Shown piece by piece: positions 24,968-34,590 of a DNA stretch of 64,000 bases. The stretch lies in the NCBI RefSeq assembly GCF_014841135.1, contig NZ_JACYTN010000020.1, positions 28,870 to 92,869 on the forward strand. Direction: 5' to 3'. Position 1 is the first letter of the stretch. Every line of letters starts with the position of its first letter. The translations under genes and the position numbers were made by a program. The notes under the pieces were generated by a model, which worked only from the letters and a program-made list of their open reading frames with translations, was not told the DNA's origin and made no database searches. This DNA is from Paenibacillus arenosi (GTDB lineage: Bacteria; Bacillota; Bacilli; Paenibacillales; Paenibacillaceae).

Positions 24968-26488
24968 ATGAGATCACGTATCGTGTGCTTCTCTCATTTA
25001 TGTAATCAAACGTATATTACAGGTGCAGAGAAATTAATCCTCTTTCTCATGCGTGAACTTCGGACCAACTTCAACTTCGAATGCATTCTGATCGTGCCTC
25101 AGGAAGGGATATTGTCACAAGAGGCAGTGAATGCAGGGATCTCCTACTATGTTCAGCCTTGCCGATTGTTCTACTCCATGATGGAACCTCATGCTGATCT
25201 GCATAATGAATTGGAGCAATTACGTGCACACTCGGAATGGGATGCGGTTGTTGGCTTGCTTCAACGTCTAGCTCCTGATTATGTGCTGACAAATACGTGT
25301 GTGCATGCTATCCCAGCAGTAGCAGCTCAATCGCTGAACATTCCTGTCATTTGGCAGATTACTGAGAAGATCCCAGACAATGCGTATACAATCCATGCAG
25401 CAGCGATTGTACATCAGTATGCAGAGGCAGTTATCGGTATATCTCAATCGGCAGTGGCCTTTATGACACGCTATCCTCAAGCTTTCCCCACCTCTTCGCC
25501 CCCTGTTCTGTTTACACTTCCTCCTTCATGGGACGACAAAGCATTGGAGCCTGACTTATGGCCTCAGTCAAGAGCGAAGAAACGCGTCGAATTAGGCATC
25601 GCTCCAGAAATGTGCTTAGTTGGGTATGTTGCAGCAACGATAACTGCCCAAAAAGGACTGGAACATTTCGTGTGGATGGCGATGCAAGTTGCAGAAAGAA
25701 ATACGTCAACGCGCTTCATCGTTATTGGATGCCCCGCTCATCAAGATTATTTCGAGCGATGTCAGCAGCTTGTGCAGCGCTCTTCATTAAAGGACAAATT
25801 CCAATTTGCTGGTTTCGAGAACAAGATTCAGCATGTATACCCAGCTATTGATGTTGTTGTGACCCCGAGTCTCTTTCCCGAAGGGTTTGGCATGACAGCA
25901 CTTGAAGGGCTCATCTTCGGCAAGCCTATTGTCGTCTATCGCTCAGGAGGATTAGAAGAAATACAGCAATCCATGGGCAATGAGCGTTTTATTGCGGATG
26001 TGGGGAACTGGCGAGAATTGTCCGATATTGTCAATGGATTGATAAGCAGCCCAGAACAACGGACAGCAGTTGGTATTCATAACTACAACGTAGTTAGACA
26101 AGTGTATGGTATCGAGCATTATCGAAGTCTGCTAACTGCATTTTGGAACCTCTTTCGTGCACATAAGCGAACAATCATTCCTGTGCAGACAAGTACAGCT
26201 GAGAGTCAACATGATCTTCCGAAAGATGCTAATGAAGTGGTAAGGTCTTCACGTCCCCGGAAGCCTATTCACAAGCGCAAACAATCCAGTAAACCACGAA
26301 GAGTTCGGCTATCCCCAAAATCATCACGCAAATCCCCATCTATTCGAAATCGTCGTAAAGCGTCTACCGTATCTAGAGCAACCAGACCGCACAAATCACC
26401 ACTATCATCGGCGCGGCAAAGGCGAAGAAAGCGAAAGAAGAACGTTAGACGAATGCGCAAGGTGCTGCGAACTGCGAGCAGGAGGTGA
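24968..26488 (+). CDS. GT4 glycosyltransferase with basic C-terminal tail
   Basis: 506 residues. Residues 1-390 form a GT-B fold of family 4: FSHLCNQTYITGAEKLI (acceptor side), then VGYVAATITAQKGLEHFVWM, FAGFENKIQHVYPAIDVVVT, and PSLFPEGFGMTALEGLIFGK with the E(x7)E donor motif. From about residue 415 the protein is a Lys/Arg/Ser/Pro-rich tail (KPIHKRKQSSKPRRVRLS...RQRRRKRKKNVRRMRK), like the N-terminal tails of the enzymes at 5.5-11.9 kb. An in-frame stop at 24941-24943 fixes the ATG; the ribosome site is weak. It heads an operon of six tightly spaced genes. The tail ties this operon to the left cluster. Confidence 0.85.
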   Translation: MRSRIVCFSHLCNQTYITGAEKLILFLMRELRTNFNFECILIVPQEGILSQEAVNAGISYYVQPCRLFYSMMEPHADLHNELEQLRAHSEWDAVVGLLQRLAPDYVLTNTCVHAIPAVAAQSLNIPVIWQITEKIPDNAYTIHAAAIVHQYAEAVIGISQSAVAFMTRYPQAFPTSSPPVLFTLPPSWDDKALEPDLWPQSRAKKRVELGIAPEMCLVGYVAATITAQKGLEHFVWMAMQVAERNTSTRFIVIGCPAHQDYFERCQQLVQRSSLKDKFQFAGFENKIQHVYPAIDVVVTPSLFPEGFGMTALEGLIFGKPIVVYRSGGLEEIQQSMGNERFIADVGNWRELSDIVNGLISSPEQRTAVGIHNYNVVRQVYGIEHYRSLLTAFWNLFRAHKRTIIPVQTSTAESQHDLPKDANEVVRSSRPRKPIHKRKQSSKPRRVRLSPKSSRKSPSIRNRRKASTVSRATRPHKSPLSSARQRRRKRKKNVRRMRKVLRTASRR

Positions 26489-26499
26489 ATGAGGAAGCG

Positions 26500-27591
26500 A
26501 TGCGTGTCATGACTATTTTGGGTACAAGACCAGAAATTATTAGACTTAGTCTGATTATGAAGCAGCTCGATCAATTGGCGGAAAAACATATCGTTGTTCA
26601 CACTGGTCAAAATTTCACTCACACATTAAGCGATATCTTTTTCGAGGAAATGGGACTGCGATCACCAGACTATAAGTTGTTCGATCAGCAGCAGAGTGTA
26701 GGTGAGCAGCTCTCGATTATGTTTCGTGAGATTGAAAAAATATGCCTTAAGGAGAAACCAGATCGCGTGCTTTTGCTCGGTGATACGAACAGTGCATTGA
26801 GTGCGATCGTTGTAGAACGATTAGGGATTCCTGTTGTGCATATGGAGGCAGGTAATCGCTGCTTCGATTTGCGAGTTCCTGAGGAGAAAAATAGGCGCAT
26901 CATTGATACAGTGTCGAGCATTAATATGCCATACACCGAGCAGAGCAAGAAGCATCTCATTAAGGAAGGCATCCCTAGCCAGCGAATCATACTGACAGGC
27001 AACCCGATCTATGAGGTGTTGGTACATTATAAGTCGAAAATTGAAGCAAGCACGATATTGACGAGGCTGAATTTGCGGCGTGGAGATTATTTTATTGTGA
27101 CAACTCATCGGGCCGAAAATGTGGATTGCGCAGAGCATTTGCAGCAAATTATGCAAAGTTTAAATGAGACGGCTGAACGCTATGGCAAGCGAATCATTTG
27201 CAGTGTTCATCCTCGTACGAGAGCTAGGATGGAGAGTACTCCACATTTGTCGCTGAACCCTTTGGTAGAATGCTATGAGCCCTTTGGATTTTTTGATTTC
27301 GTGAAGCTGGAGCAGCATGCAGCTTGTGCGATTACAGATAGTGGTACGGTCCAAGAGGAGTGCTGTATTTTTCACGTTCCTACTGTGACGATACGCAACA
27401 CGACAGAACGTCCTGAGACAGTCGATTGTGGGAGTAACATCGTTAGCGGACTAAAGCCGAAGCACATTGTAGAAGCCGTTGGCGTAATGACTTCACTTCC
27501 GACTAGTTGGGAATGTCCAAATGGGTACTTAGAGCCCCATGTTTCACATACTGTGGTGAAATTTTTGCTTGGAGGGAAAATGGATGTTTAA
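26500..27591 (+). CDS. UDP-N-acetylglucosamine 2-epimerase family (WecB/FnlC-like)
   Basis: About 363 residues, non-hydrolysing 2-epimerase family. Motifs: VMTILGTRPEIIRL, VVHTGQNF, HMEAGNRCFDLRVPEEKNRR, VTTHRAENVD, CSVHPRTR, and TDSGTVQEECCIF. It inverts C2 of a UDP-N-acetylamino sugar in the cytoplasm. Together with the following dehydratase/epimerase and reductase it probably makes UDP-L-QuiNAc (or a related L-sugar) rather than UDP-ManNAc. Start is uncertain: ATG 26500 gives the usual family N-terminus, while GTG 26485 would overlap the preceding TGA. It overlaps the next gene by 8 nt. Confidence 0.85.
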   Translation: MRVMTILGTRPEIIRLSLIMKQLDQLAEKHIVVHTGQNFTHTLSDIFFEEMGLRSPDYKLFDQQQSVGEQLSIMFREIEKICLKEKPDRVLLLGDTNSALSAIVVERLGIPVVHMEAGNRCFDLRVPEEKNRRIIDTVSSINMPYTEQSKKHLIKEGIPSQRIILTGNPIYEVLVHYKSKIEASTILTRLNLRRGDYFIVTTHRAENVDCAEHLQQIMQSLNETAERYGKRIICSVHPRTRARMESTPHLSLNPLVECYEPFGFFDFVKLEQHAACAITDSGTVQEECCIFHVPTVTIRNTTERPETVDCGSNIVSGLKPKHIVEAVGVMTSLPTSWECPNGYLEPHVSHTVVKFLLGGKMDV

Positions 27592-28567
27592 GAATAAGCG
27601 CATCCTTGTGACCGGTGGTACGGGATCGTGGGGATATGAACTGATACGTCAATTGCTGCCACAGCAACCGAAGGAAATTATCGTATTCTCACGTAACGAA
27701 TCAAGTCAGGTTGCAATGAGCCGAGAATTTGAAAATAGCAGCCTTAGCTTCTGTATCGGAGATATCCGAGACCTACAAGCGCTTCGAACAGCGTGTAAAG
27801 ACGTGGACTATGTGTACCATCTTGCAGCGCTCAAGCATGTTCCCGTATGTGAAGAACAGCCCTATGAGGCATTGAAAACGAATGTGGTTGGAACCCAAAA
27901 TGTGATCGAGGCAGCAATCGAGAATCGAGTCAAAAAAGTAATCTACATTTCAACGGATAAGGCGGCCAATCCTTCGAACTTTTACGGAATGACGAAAGCG
28001 ATCGGAGAGAAGCTAATCGTTTATGCGAACTTGCTTCCTTCAAGCACGCAATTCGTGTGTGTGCGTGGAGGGAACGTGCTTGGCACGAATGGTTCTGTTG
28101 TGCATTTATTTAAGGATCAGATTCACAGCAAGCGTCAAGTTGGCATTACCGATATGAAAATGACTCGATTCTTCTTAACACTTCAAGATGCGATAACACT
28201 GCTGTTTAAGGCTTCCGAAGAAAGCCATGGCGGTGAAATATTTGTTATGACCATGCCAACTTGCCGCATCGTTGATCTTGCTGAAGTACTTATTGAAGCA
28301 TCTAGTGTAGAAGGCGTATCGATTATTGAAAAAGGGATACGACCAGGCGAGAAAATTCATGAAATATTGATGAGTGACTATGAAAGCTTAACAACGGTCG
28401 TCTACGACGAACAATATCTTGTTATTTTACCGACACTAGATATTCCAGGATTAAGAGAGAAGTATGCCTTATACCCGTCTGTTGAATTCAATAGCTTCAG
28501 TTCCGAGCAAAATGTCATAAGCAAGGAAGAAATTCATCTGATGCTGCAACGAGGGGGCTTCCTTTAA
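27584..28567 (+). CDS. UDP-GlcNAc 4,6-dehydratase/5-epimerase, CapE/FnlA-like
   Basis: 327 residues, SDR family. Glycine motif VTGGTGSWGYELI, then HLAALKHVPVCEEQPYEALK, YISTDKAANPSNFYGMTKA with the catalytic YxxxK, and VRGGNVLG, MTRFFLTLQDAI, IRPGEKIHE. These are features of the CapE/FnlA/WbjB class, which converts UDP-GlcNAc to 4-keto-6-deoxy-L-sugar intermediates. GGAGGG (27571-27576) supports ATG 27584. The stop overlaps the next start (TAATG). With genes before and after it forms a complete three-step route. Confidence 0.85.
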   Translation: MFKNKRILVTGGTGSWGYELIRQLLPQQPKEIIVFSRNESSQVAMSREFENSSLSFCIGDIRDLQALRTACKDVDYVYHLAALKHVPVCEEQPYEALKTNVVGTQNVIEAAIENRVKKVIYISTDKAANPSNFYGMTKAIGEKLIVYANLLPSSTQFVCVRGGNVLGTNGSVVHLFKDQIHSKRQVGITDMKMTRFFLTLQDAITLLFKASEESHGGEIFVMTMPTCRIVDLAEVLIEASSVEGVSIIEKGIRPGEKIHEILMSDYESLTTVVYDEQYLVILPTLDIPGLREKYALYPSVEFNSFSSEQNVISKEEIHLMLQRGGFL

Positions 28568-29397
28568 TGAAGCTGCTAATTATAGGCGGTAATGGGATGG
28601 CGGGCCATATATTGGTCCGTTATTTCCGTCAAAAGCCTGATTATCATGTATTCTACACGTCACGAGACATCGAAGATGAAGCGTCTTTAGTACTCGATGT
28701 CACAGACGGAACGAATCTTGATACGCTAATCGAAACGGTGCGTCCGCAGGTCATTATTAATGCAGCAGGTATCTTAAATGAAGAGGCAGAGCGTGCCCCG
28801 CTTGAAGCTTATCAAGTAAATGCGTGGCTGCCGCACCAGTTGCGACGGAAAGCCGATCATATTGGCGCTAAAGTGATACACATAAGTACAGATTGCGTGT
28901 TCTCAGGCAAGAGCGGCAAGTATATTGAAAATGACAAGCCAGATGGGACGTCCACGTATTCTGTAACGAAAGCACTGGGCGAATTAAAACAACATAACCC
29001 TCATTTAACGATTCGCACATCCATTGTAGGACCTGAAATTCGTCCCCATGGCATTGGACTGCTGGAATGGTTTTTGAAGCAAGAAGGGGAAGTGAAAGGC
29101 TATAAAAGAGTATATTGGAACGGAGTAACTACGTTAGAGTTAGCAAAAGCGATTGAATATTATGTACAACGCCCTATTTACGGACTTATTCATCTCTCTT
29201 ATCCGATCCCAATTAGTAAGTACGAGTTGCTCAATTTATTCCAGCAAGCATTTGGCAAGCTGGATGTGAATATTGTGCCAGATGAGAAATATGAAGGTGA
29301 TAAATCGCTCGTAAATACACGTGAAGATGCTGATTATAGAGTCAAACCGTATCCAGCGATGTTGGAAGAGTTAGCGGACTGGATGAAGCGCCAATGA
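28567..29397 (+). CDS. RmlD-like sugar nucleotide reductase
   Basis: 276 residues, RmlD-type SDR: LLIIGGNGMAGHILVRYF, IINAAGILNEEAE, HISTDCVFSGKSG, TSTYSVTKALGE with YxxxK, and RTSIVGPE. It should reduce the 4-keto group made by the preceding enzyme. It lacks the extra cupin half of CapF (a protein of about 370 residues), so the route is more like the V. cholerae O37 pathway to UDP-L-RhaNAc/L-QuiNAc than the CapEFG route to UDP-L-FucNAc. The start overlaps the previous stop, and its own end overlaps the next start (ATGA). Confidence 0.8.
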   Translation: MKLLIIGGNGMAGHILVRYFRQKPDYHVFYTSRDIEDEASLVLDVTDGTNLDTLIETVRPQVIINAAGILNEEAERAPLEAYQVNAWLPHQLRRKADHIGAKVIHISTDCVFSGKSGKYIENDKPDGTSTYSVTKALGELKQHNPHLTIRTSIVGPEIRPHGIGLLEWFLKQEGEVKGYKRVYWNGVTTLELAKAIEYYVQRPIYGLIHLSYPIPISKYELLNLFQQAFGKLDVNIVPDEKYEGDKSLVNTREDADYRVKPYPAMLEELADWMKRQ

Positions 29398-30347
29398 AGG
29401 ACGCTTCGATTGTCGTGACAGGAGCGTCTGGGTTTACAGGTGTGCATGCGTGTCAGACACTTGCTGCTTTGGGTATGAAAGTAACTGCTTTCGTGAGACG
29501 AAGGGTGTCATTCGATTCTACGTTATCGATCAATCAAATCGAAGTGGATATATTGAAGCCGAAGGCACTGCGTCACTTTATGCAGCAAGTATCACCGCAA
29601 TATGTGCTTCATCTGGCAGGCATGAATGCGGTGCAGCAATCTTGGCGGGCACCTGCTGAAGCGATGCATATTAATATGCTTGGGACGGTGCATGTTTTGG
29701 AGTCAGTGCGAGAGTTTCCAGATACACGGGTGCTCGTCATTACTTCCAAGCTGAAATCTGCGCCAGCTGCTTCCAGTTCTAACTTGCATCCATACGCGAT
29801 TAGCAAATGGTTTCAAGAACAAGCTGCATTAGCATGGTCTCAACTGTATCCGATGCATATTATGATGGCTGAACCGTCTAATTTGATTGGGCCTGGACCT
29901 TCTACAGGCATATGTGCTCTATTAGGTAATTATGTAGCACGATGTGAGCGTGGGGAGCCTGAACAGCCGTTCACCTTTAGTTCGCGAGCGGATTGGAGAG
30001 ATTATTTGGACGTAAGAGATGCAGTGGCAGCATACGCACATATTTTGCAAAATGGTGCGAACAGCCGCATCTATCGGGTAGAGAGTGGACGAGTGAGAGC
30101 GTTAGAGGAAGTATCGGAAGTATTTCAAAATATGGCTACCGCAACTATTCCGTATCAATGGAAAGACACGACACCGCTAGCTGAATTCTCATCTATGTCA
30201 TCAAAGTCTACAGAGAGCAGCGGAAAAATAAATAACGATCAGGAGGAAGTACTGCCCGTGCTTGAAAGTTGGGGCTGGAAACCCAAATATTCGTTTACAG
30301 AATCAGTAGCGGACATTTTGAATTATTTTCGCCAACTGAGGAGGTGA
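29394..30347 (+). CDS. NAD-dependent epimerase/dehydratase (SDR)
   Basis: 317 residues. IVVTGASGFTGVHACQTL binds NAD(P); the catalytic pair is in LHPYAISKWFQEQ (YxxxK), with SWRAPAEAMHINMLGTVHVL and DWRDYLDVRDAVAAY, which recall GDP-mannose 4,6-dehydratase/4-reductase relatives. The usual TST/S catalytic segment reads VITSKLKSAP. Residues ~255-290 hold a Ser-rich low-complexity insert. Which sugar nucleotide it acts on cannot be told. Coupled to the reductase by ATGA, and 10 nt before the GT2 gene. Confidence 0.75.
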   Translation: MKDASIVVTGASGFTGVHACQTLAALGMKVTAFVRRRVSFDSTLSINQIEVDILKPKALRHFMQQVSPQYVLHLAGMNAVQQSWRAPAEAMHINMLGTVHVLESVREFPDTRVLVITSKLKSAPAASSSNLHPYAISKWFQEQAALAWSQLYPMHIMMAEPSNLIGPGPSTGICALLGNYVARCERGEPEQPFTFSSRADWRDYLDVRDAVAAYAHILQNGANSRIYRVESGRVRALEEVSEVFQNMATATIPYQWKDTTPLAEFSSMSSKSTESSGKINNDQEEVLPVLESWGWKPKYSFTESVADILNYFRQLRR

Positions 30348-30357
30348 CTGTATAGCA

Positions 30358-31077
30358 ATGCAGCCTTTAGTAACGATTATTATGCCTTTCTATAATGACC
30401 CTTATGTGGATAGGGCCGTTGCAAGTGCGTTGAATCAAACCTATCCGAACATCGAAATTATCGTCGTTGATGATGGTTCGACTCAATATGCAGATCGAGT
30501 GCGTCAATTTGTACCGAGCGTTCATTATTTAGGCAAAGCAAATGGTGGTACGGCTTCAGCGTTAAATCATGCGATTAAATATGCTTCAGGGCAGTATATT
30601 GCTTGGTTGAGTTCTGATGATCGCTTCTACCCTGATAAAATCCGCCAGCAAGTTCATTTTATGCAGGAACGACAATCTATTATTAGCTATACGAATTTTG
30701 ACTATATCGACCCTTTTGATAACGTGACGTCTACGAATGCCGCACTCCTATTTCAACATGATCTAGATTTCTATCGAAGCTTCCTACATTCCAATCCGAT
30801 TAACGGTTGTACCGTTATGATGCACCGCAGTTTGTTTGAACGCGTTGGTGTGTTTAATGAACATTTACCGTATACGCATGACCTAGATTTATGGTATCGA
30901 ACGATGCTGGCAGGTTATAAATTTCATTTTCTAAATGTTTCGTTAACAGCCTATCGTCGTCATGAAGCGATGGGAACCATTCGCCATCAAGGTGCGATAC
31001 AGCAAGAAGTGAAAAGGACGAATCAATGTTATCATCCTCATTTAAGACATTTGATTAACCAATTGTCTAGACGTTGA
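30358..31077 (+). CDS. GT2 glycosyltransferase
   Basis: 239 residues, a minimal GT-A enzyme: VTIIMPFYNDPYVDRAV, EIIVVDDGSTQYADR, GKANGGTASALNHAI, WLSSDDRFYPDK with the DD metal motif, and HDLDLWYRTMLAGY near the acceptor site. No basic tail and no membrane segment. AGGAGGTGA is 10 nt before the ATG. It is the last gene of the L-sugar operon, so it may transfer the sugar made by the operon. Confidence 0.85.
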   Translation: MQPLVTIIMPFYNDPYVDRAVASALNQTYPNIEIIVVDDGSTQYADRVRQFVPSVHYLGKANGGTASALNHAIKYASGQYIAWLSSDDRFYPDKIRQQVHFMQERQSIISYTNFDYIDPFDNVTSTNAALLFQHDLDFYRSFLHSNPINGCTVMMHRSLFERVGVFNEHLPYTHDLDLWYRTMLAGYKFHFLNVSLTAYRRHEAMGTIRHQGAIQQEVKRTNQCYHPHLRHLINQLSRR

Positions 31078-31236
31078 ACGGAGTACATCATGAATGTTAC
31101 AGGGAGGAAACAGGCCCTTTGTCATACAAGGAAGATCCATTCCTTCGTGTGCCGAAGGGTTATGCTTGTTTATACATAAAGCAGCAGTTCGAATAAGTAA
31201 ATCAGCATAAAGGATAAAATATAGGAAATAATAGGG

Positions 31237-31264
31237 TTGACAATATAGGGGTGGGGGGTATATT
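31237..31264 (+). promoter_or_regulatory. copA promoter with G-tract operator candidate
   Basis: TTGACA (31237-31242) and TATATT (31259-31264), 16 bp apart. The spacer is GGGG-T-GGGGGG, a G-tract pattern reminiscent of sites of copper-sensing repressors such as CsoR, though it is not a clean palindrome. No csoR or copZ gene is adjacent. The rest of 31078-31372 holds a short hairpin CCTTCG/CGAAGG (31142-31158) and no gene. Confidence 0.55.
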
Positions 31265-31372
31265 ATTTGATTATCGAAGCAAGCGCAAGTTGTTGTTCGA
31301 GCAGAATGGAAGGCTGCTATGGATAGCAATTTTAATCAACATAATCCTATTATTTAAACTGGAGGGATAACA

Positions 31373-33799
31373 ATGTCGGAGCAATCGGCTAGTTTGAAGC
31401 AAACCTCGCTGCAAATATCAGGTATGACCTGCGCAGCATGTGCGAACCGTATTGAAAAAGGATTGAAGAAGTTAGATGGCGTCACTGATGCGAATGTAAA
31501 CTTTGCTTTGGAACGTGCCTCTGTTACTTATCAAGCTGATCAAGTGCAAATGGAACAGTTGGAGAAGGCAGTTGAGAAACTAGGTTACAAGACGGTAAAA
31601 GAAAACGTTGATCTTGCAATAACAGGCATGACGTGCGCGGCTTGTGCCACGAGAATTGAAAAAGGGTTAAATAAGCTTCCTGGTGTAACAAATGCTTCTG
31701 TTAATTTTGCGCTGGAGACAGCTCATGTAGAGTTTAACGGTGCGGAAGTAACGATTGATAACATTCAGGGCAAGGTTGCGCAGCTCGGATACAAAGCGCA
31801 TCGCAAGTCGGATGAGGATACCCAAGAGGGGTATCGTGAGAAGGAAATTAAGACGCAAAAAATTAAATTTATCGTGTCTGCTATCGTTTCTTTCCCGCTC
31901 CTATGGGCGATGGTAAGCCATTTCTCCTTTACTTCGTTTATTTGGCTCCCTGAAATATTTATGAACCCTTGGTTCCAATTCGCGTTGGCAACGCCGGTTC
32001 AATTTATTATCGGGTGGCAGTTCTACGTTGGCGCTTATAAGGCTTTGCGCAATAAGAGTGCTAATATGGATGTACTCGTCGCATTAGGTACGTCAGCTGC
32101 TTATTTCTACAGTTTGTATTTATCGTTTGAATGGTCTACATCAGCTCATCAGGGACACGCACCTGCCCTTTATTATGAAACGAGTGCTGTATTGATTACG
32201 TTGATTATTTTAGGGAAATTGTTTGAAATGGTTGCCAAAGGTCGTTCTTCGCAAGCGATCAAAAAATTAATGGGATTGCAGTCGAAAACAGCTCTTGTCA
32301 TAAGAGATGGTCAAGAAATAACGATTCCAACTGATGAAGTTGTCATTGATGATATTGTCGTCGTTAAGCCAGGCGAGAAAGTAGCGGTTGATGGTGTTGT
32401 CGTAGCTGGTACTTCATCCATTGATGAGTCGATGCTGACGGGAGAAAGTATTCCGGTTGAGAAAAAAGTCGGCGATGAGGTCATCGGAGCTACCATTAAT
32501 AAAAATGGTGTCCTTCGTATTCGTGCAACAAAGGTAGGTAAAGAAACGGCACTTGCTCAAATTATTAAAGTAGTAGAAGAGGCGCAAGGTTCCAAAGCTC
32601 CGATTCAACGTGTAGCGGATCAAATTTCAGGTATTTTTGTTCCGATTGTTGTCGCAATAAGCGTGATTGCTTTTCTAGTATGGTTCTTCTGGGTTGCGCC
32701 GGGTGAATTCAGCACAGCTCTAGAAATTTCAATTGCTATACTCGTTATTGCTTGTCCATGTGCATTAGGTTTGGCAACACCAACTTCGATTATGGCTGGT
32801 TCGGGACGCGCTGCTGAATTAGGTATTTTGTTCAAAGGTGGCGAGCACTTAGAGTCTACGCATCGTATTGAGACAGTAGTGCTGGATAAGACAGGTACAG
32901 TTACAAAAGGCCAGCCTGAGTTGACGGACGTTGTGACGGCTAATGTGGATGAAGCAACGTTCTTGCGCTTGGTAGGTTCAGCAGAAAAGAACTCGGAGCA
33001 TCCGTTGGCAGAAGCAATCGTAGCAGGCATTGCTGCAAAAGGCATTGAAATGCCAGCATCCGAGCAGTTCGAAGCGATCCCGGGGTATGGTATCCGTGCG
33101 GTTGTAGAAGGCCGTGACGTATTGGTTGGTACACGTAAGCTGATGGCGAAGTACAATATCGCTTGCGAGCAAGCATTTGAACAGATGCAGCAGCTTGAAG
33201 ATACAGGCAAGACAGCAATGCTTGTTGCTATCGATGGCCAATTTGCCGGTCTAGTAGCGGTAGCAGATACGATTAAAGAAACATCGCAAGAAGCGATTGC
33301 GCGTCTCAAGCAGCTCGGTCTTGAAGTAATTATGATGACGGGTGACAATGAGCGTACAGCGAGAGCAATTGCGAAGCAAGCAGGCATCGATCATGTGCTA
33401 GCCGAGGTGCTTCCAGAAGGAAAAGCGGCGGAAATTAAAAAGCTGCAAGCACAGGGTAAAAAAGTGGCTATGGTCGGTGACGGTATCAATGACGCGCCAG
33501 CATTAGCTACAGCCGACATTGGTATGGCAATCGGTACAGGTACAGATGTGGCGATGGAAGCAGCGGACGTAACGCTTATGCGTGGTGACTTAAGAAGTAT
33601 TCCAGATGCGATTACGATGAGCCGTAAGACAATGCGTAACATTCGTCAGAACTTGTTCTGGGCGTTGGCTTATAATTCATTGGGTATTCCCATTGCAGCT
33701 ATCGGCTTGTTGGCGCCGTGGTTGGCCGGTGCAGCGATGGCTCTAAGCTCTGTGTCTGTTGTATTAAATGCACTCCGCTTGCAGCGGGTGAAGCTGTAA
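31373..33799 (+). CDS. copA: Copper-exporting P1B-type ATPase CopA
   Basis: 808 residues. Two N-terminal heavy-metal domains, each with MTCAAC (about residues 16-21 and 84-89), then the ATPase core: [19 protein letters not shown] (Cu(I) transport CPC), [13 protein letters not shown] with the phosphorylated Asp, SEHPLAEAI (His-Pro of P1B pumps), and [15 protein letters not shown]. Asn/Tyr and Met residues in the last helices fit the Cu+ subclass. It exports Cu(I) from the cytoplasm. GGAGGGATAAC precedes the ATG. It sits alone between glycan genes, with its own promoter. Confidence 0.95.
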   Translation: MSEQSASLKQTSLQISGMTCAACANRIEKGLKKLDGVTDANVNFALERASVTYQADQVQMEQLEKAVEKLGYKTVKENVDLAITGMTCAACATRIEKGLNKLPGVTNASVNFALETAHVEFNGAEVTIDNIQGKVAQLGYKAHRKSDEDTQEGYREKEIKTQKIKFIVSAIVSFPLLWAMVSHFSFTSFIWLPEIFMNPWFQFALATPVQFIIGWQFYVGAYKALRNKSANMDVLVALGTSAAYFYSLYLSFEWSTSAHQGHAPALYYETSAVLITLIILGKLFEMVAKGRSSQAIKKLMGLQSKTALVIRDGQEITIPTDEVVIDDIVVVKPGEKVAVDGVVVAGTSSIDESMLTGESIPVEKKVGDEVIGATINKNGVLRIRATKVGKETALAQIIKVVEEAQGSKAPIQRVADQISGIFVPIVVAISVIAFLVWFFWVAPGEFSTALEISIAILVIACPCALGLATPTSIMAGSGRAAELGILFKGGEHLESTHRIETVVLDKTGTVTKGQPELTDVVTANVDEATFLRLVGSAEKNSEHPLAEAIVAGIAAKGIEMPASEQFEAIPGYGIRAVVEGRDVLVGTRKLMAKYNIACEQAFEQMQQLEDTGKTAMLVAIDGQFAGLVAVADTIKETSQEAIARLKQLGLEVIMMTGDNERTARAIAKQAGIDHVLAEVLPEGKAAEIKKLQAQGKKVAMVGDGINDAPALATADIGMAIGTGTDVAMEAADVTLMRGDLRSIPDAITMSRKTMRNIRQNLFWALAYNSLGIPIAAIGLLAPWLAGAAMALSSVSVVLNALRLQRVKL

Positions 33800-33907
33800 T
33801 AACGATACTGCCTCCATGATGGGTTTCACAATCGCCAACTGATAAAAATAGCTTGAACTATGTATACTAAGGCGAATTACGAATTACATCTTAGGAGGCA
33901 GTAACCG

Positions 33908-34222
33908 ATGATTCTTTCAACGACTTCGTCGATTCAAGGCAAGGAGATTGCCCAGTACGTTGGCATTGTAAATGGGGAAGCGATTATGGGTGCTAACGTG
34001 GTGAGGGATATTTTTGCTTCGGTCAGAGATATTGTAGGTGGTCGTTCAGGTGCCTATGAGAGCAAGCTTAAAGAAGCACGTGATATTGCGCTTACTGAAA
34101 TGAAACATCAAGCTGGCACGCGCGGTGCAAATGCAATTGTCGGCATTGATATTGATTATGAAGTGATACGTGATGGCATGCTTATGGTGGCGGCTAGTGG
34201 AACGGCTGTCGTTATCAGATAA
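33908..34222 (+). CDS. YbjQ family (UPF0145) protein
   Basis: 104 residues. Typical YbjQ features: [39 protein letters not shown], and [15 protein letters not shown]. The family forms a small beta-rich pentamer-type fold of unclear function, sometimes called heavy-metal binding, which would fit its place after copA but is not proven. TAGGAGG lies 10 nt before the ATG. A strong hairpin ends the unit. Confidence 0.85.
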   Translation: MILSTTSSIQGKEIAQYVGIVNGEAIMGANVVRDIFASVRDIVGGRSGAYESKLKEARDIALTEMKHQAGTRGANAIVGIDIDYEVIRDGMLMVAASGTAVVIR

Positions 34223-34250
34223 TAGATAGACAAGACAATCTTATCAAAAT

Positions 34251-34302
34251 AAAAAAGAAGTACCGTCCGCCTTAAGTCGCTCTGGACGGCACTTCTTTTT
34301 TG
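34251..34302. terminator. Bidirectional terminator between ybjQ and the reverse-strand GT4 operon
   Basis: AAAAAAGAAGTaCCGTCC (34251-34268) pairs with GGACGGcACTTCTTTTTT (34284-34301). The A- and T-runs on both sides allow function in either direction. Confidence 0.85.
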
Positions 34303-34330
34303 TGTTATTAAAAGAGGGTGGATACGTCGC

Positions 34331-34516
34331 TTATCCTTCTCCCGTTTGTTTTTTGTATTGTTCCAAGACGGGAGCAATGACATCAAGATCAGGGATGGAA
34401 TAATGCTTCGGCAGCCAGTGATATACTTCGTTCCATATAGAATCCTCGACAAGCAGCTCTGGCACAGATGACGCGGTCAAAAATAAATTGCTGTACAATT
34501 GACCAGGCACTCGCAT
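34331..34516 (-). CDS. Small protein of unknown function
   Basis: 61 residues starting MRVPGQLYSNLFLTASS, acidic, with Trp/Tyr-rich SIWNEVYHWLPKHYSIPDLD in the middle. AAGGGGGT sits 6 nt before ATG 34516; a GTG 27 nt upstream is less likely. It follows the GT4 gene by 74 nt on the same strand, so it is probably co-transcribed. No family recognised. It lacks signal and membrane segments. Confidence 0.5.
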   Translation of the reverse strand: MRVPGQLYSNLFLTASSVPELLVEDSIWNEVYHWLPKHYSIPDLDVIAPVLEQYKKQTGEG

Positions 34517-34590
34517 AGTGGCACCCCCTTCATAAGAAATCACAGCTTTATAAGTAAAATGTCAGGGTTGGGTTGCAAAACGCAGTATCG

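Noticed and set aside
32620..33387. 255-residue frame opposite copA
   Set aside because: Antisense of the conserved ATPase core; Ser/Ala/Cys-rich mirror with no homology seen.
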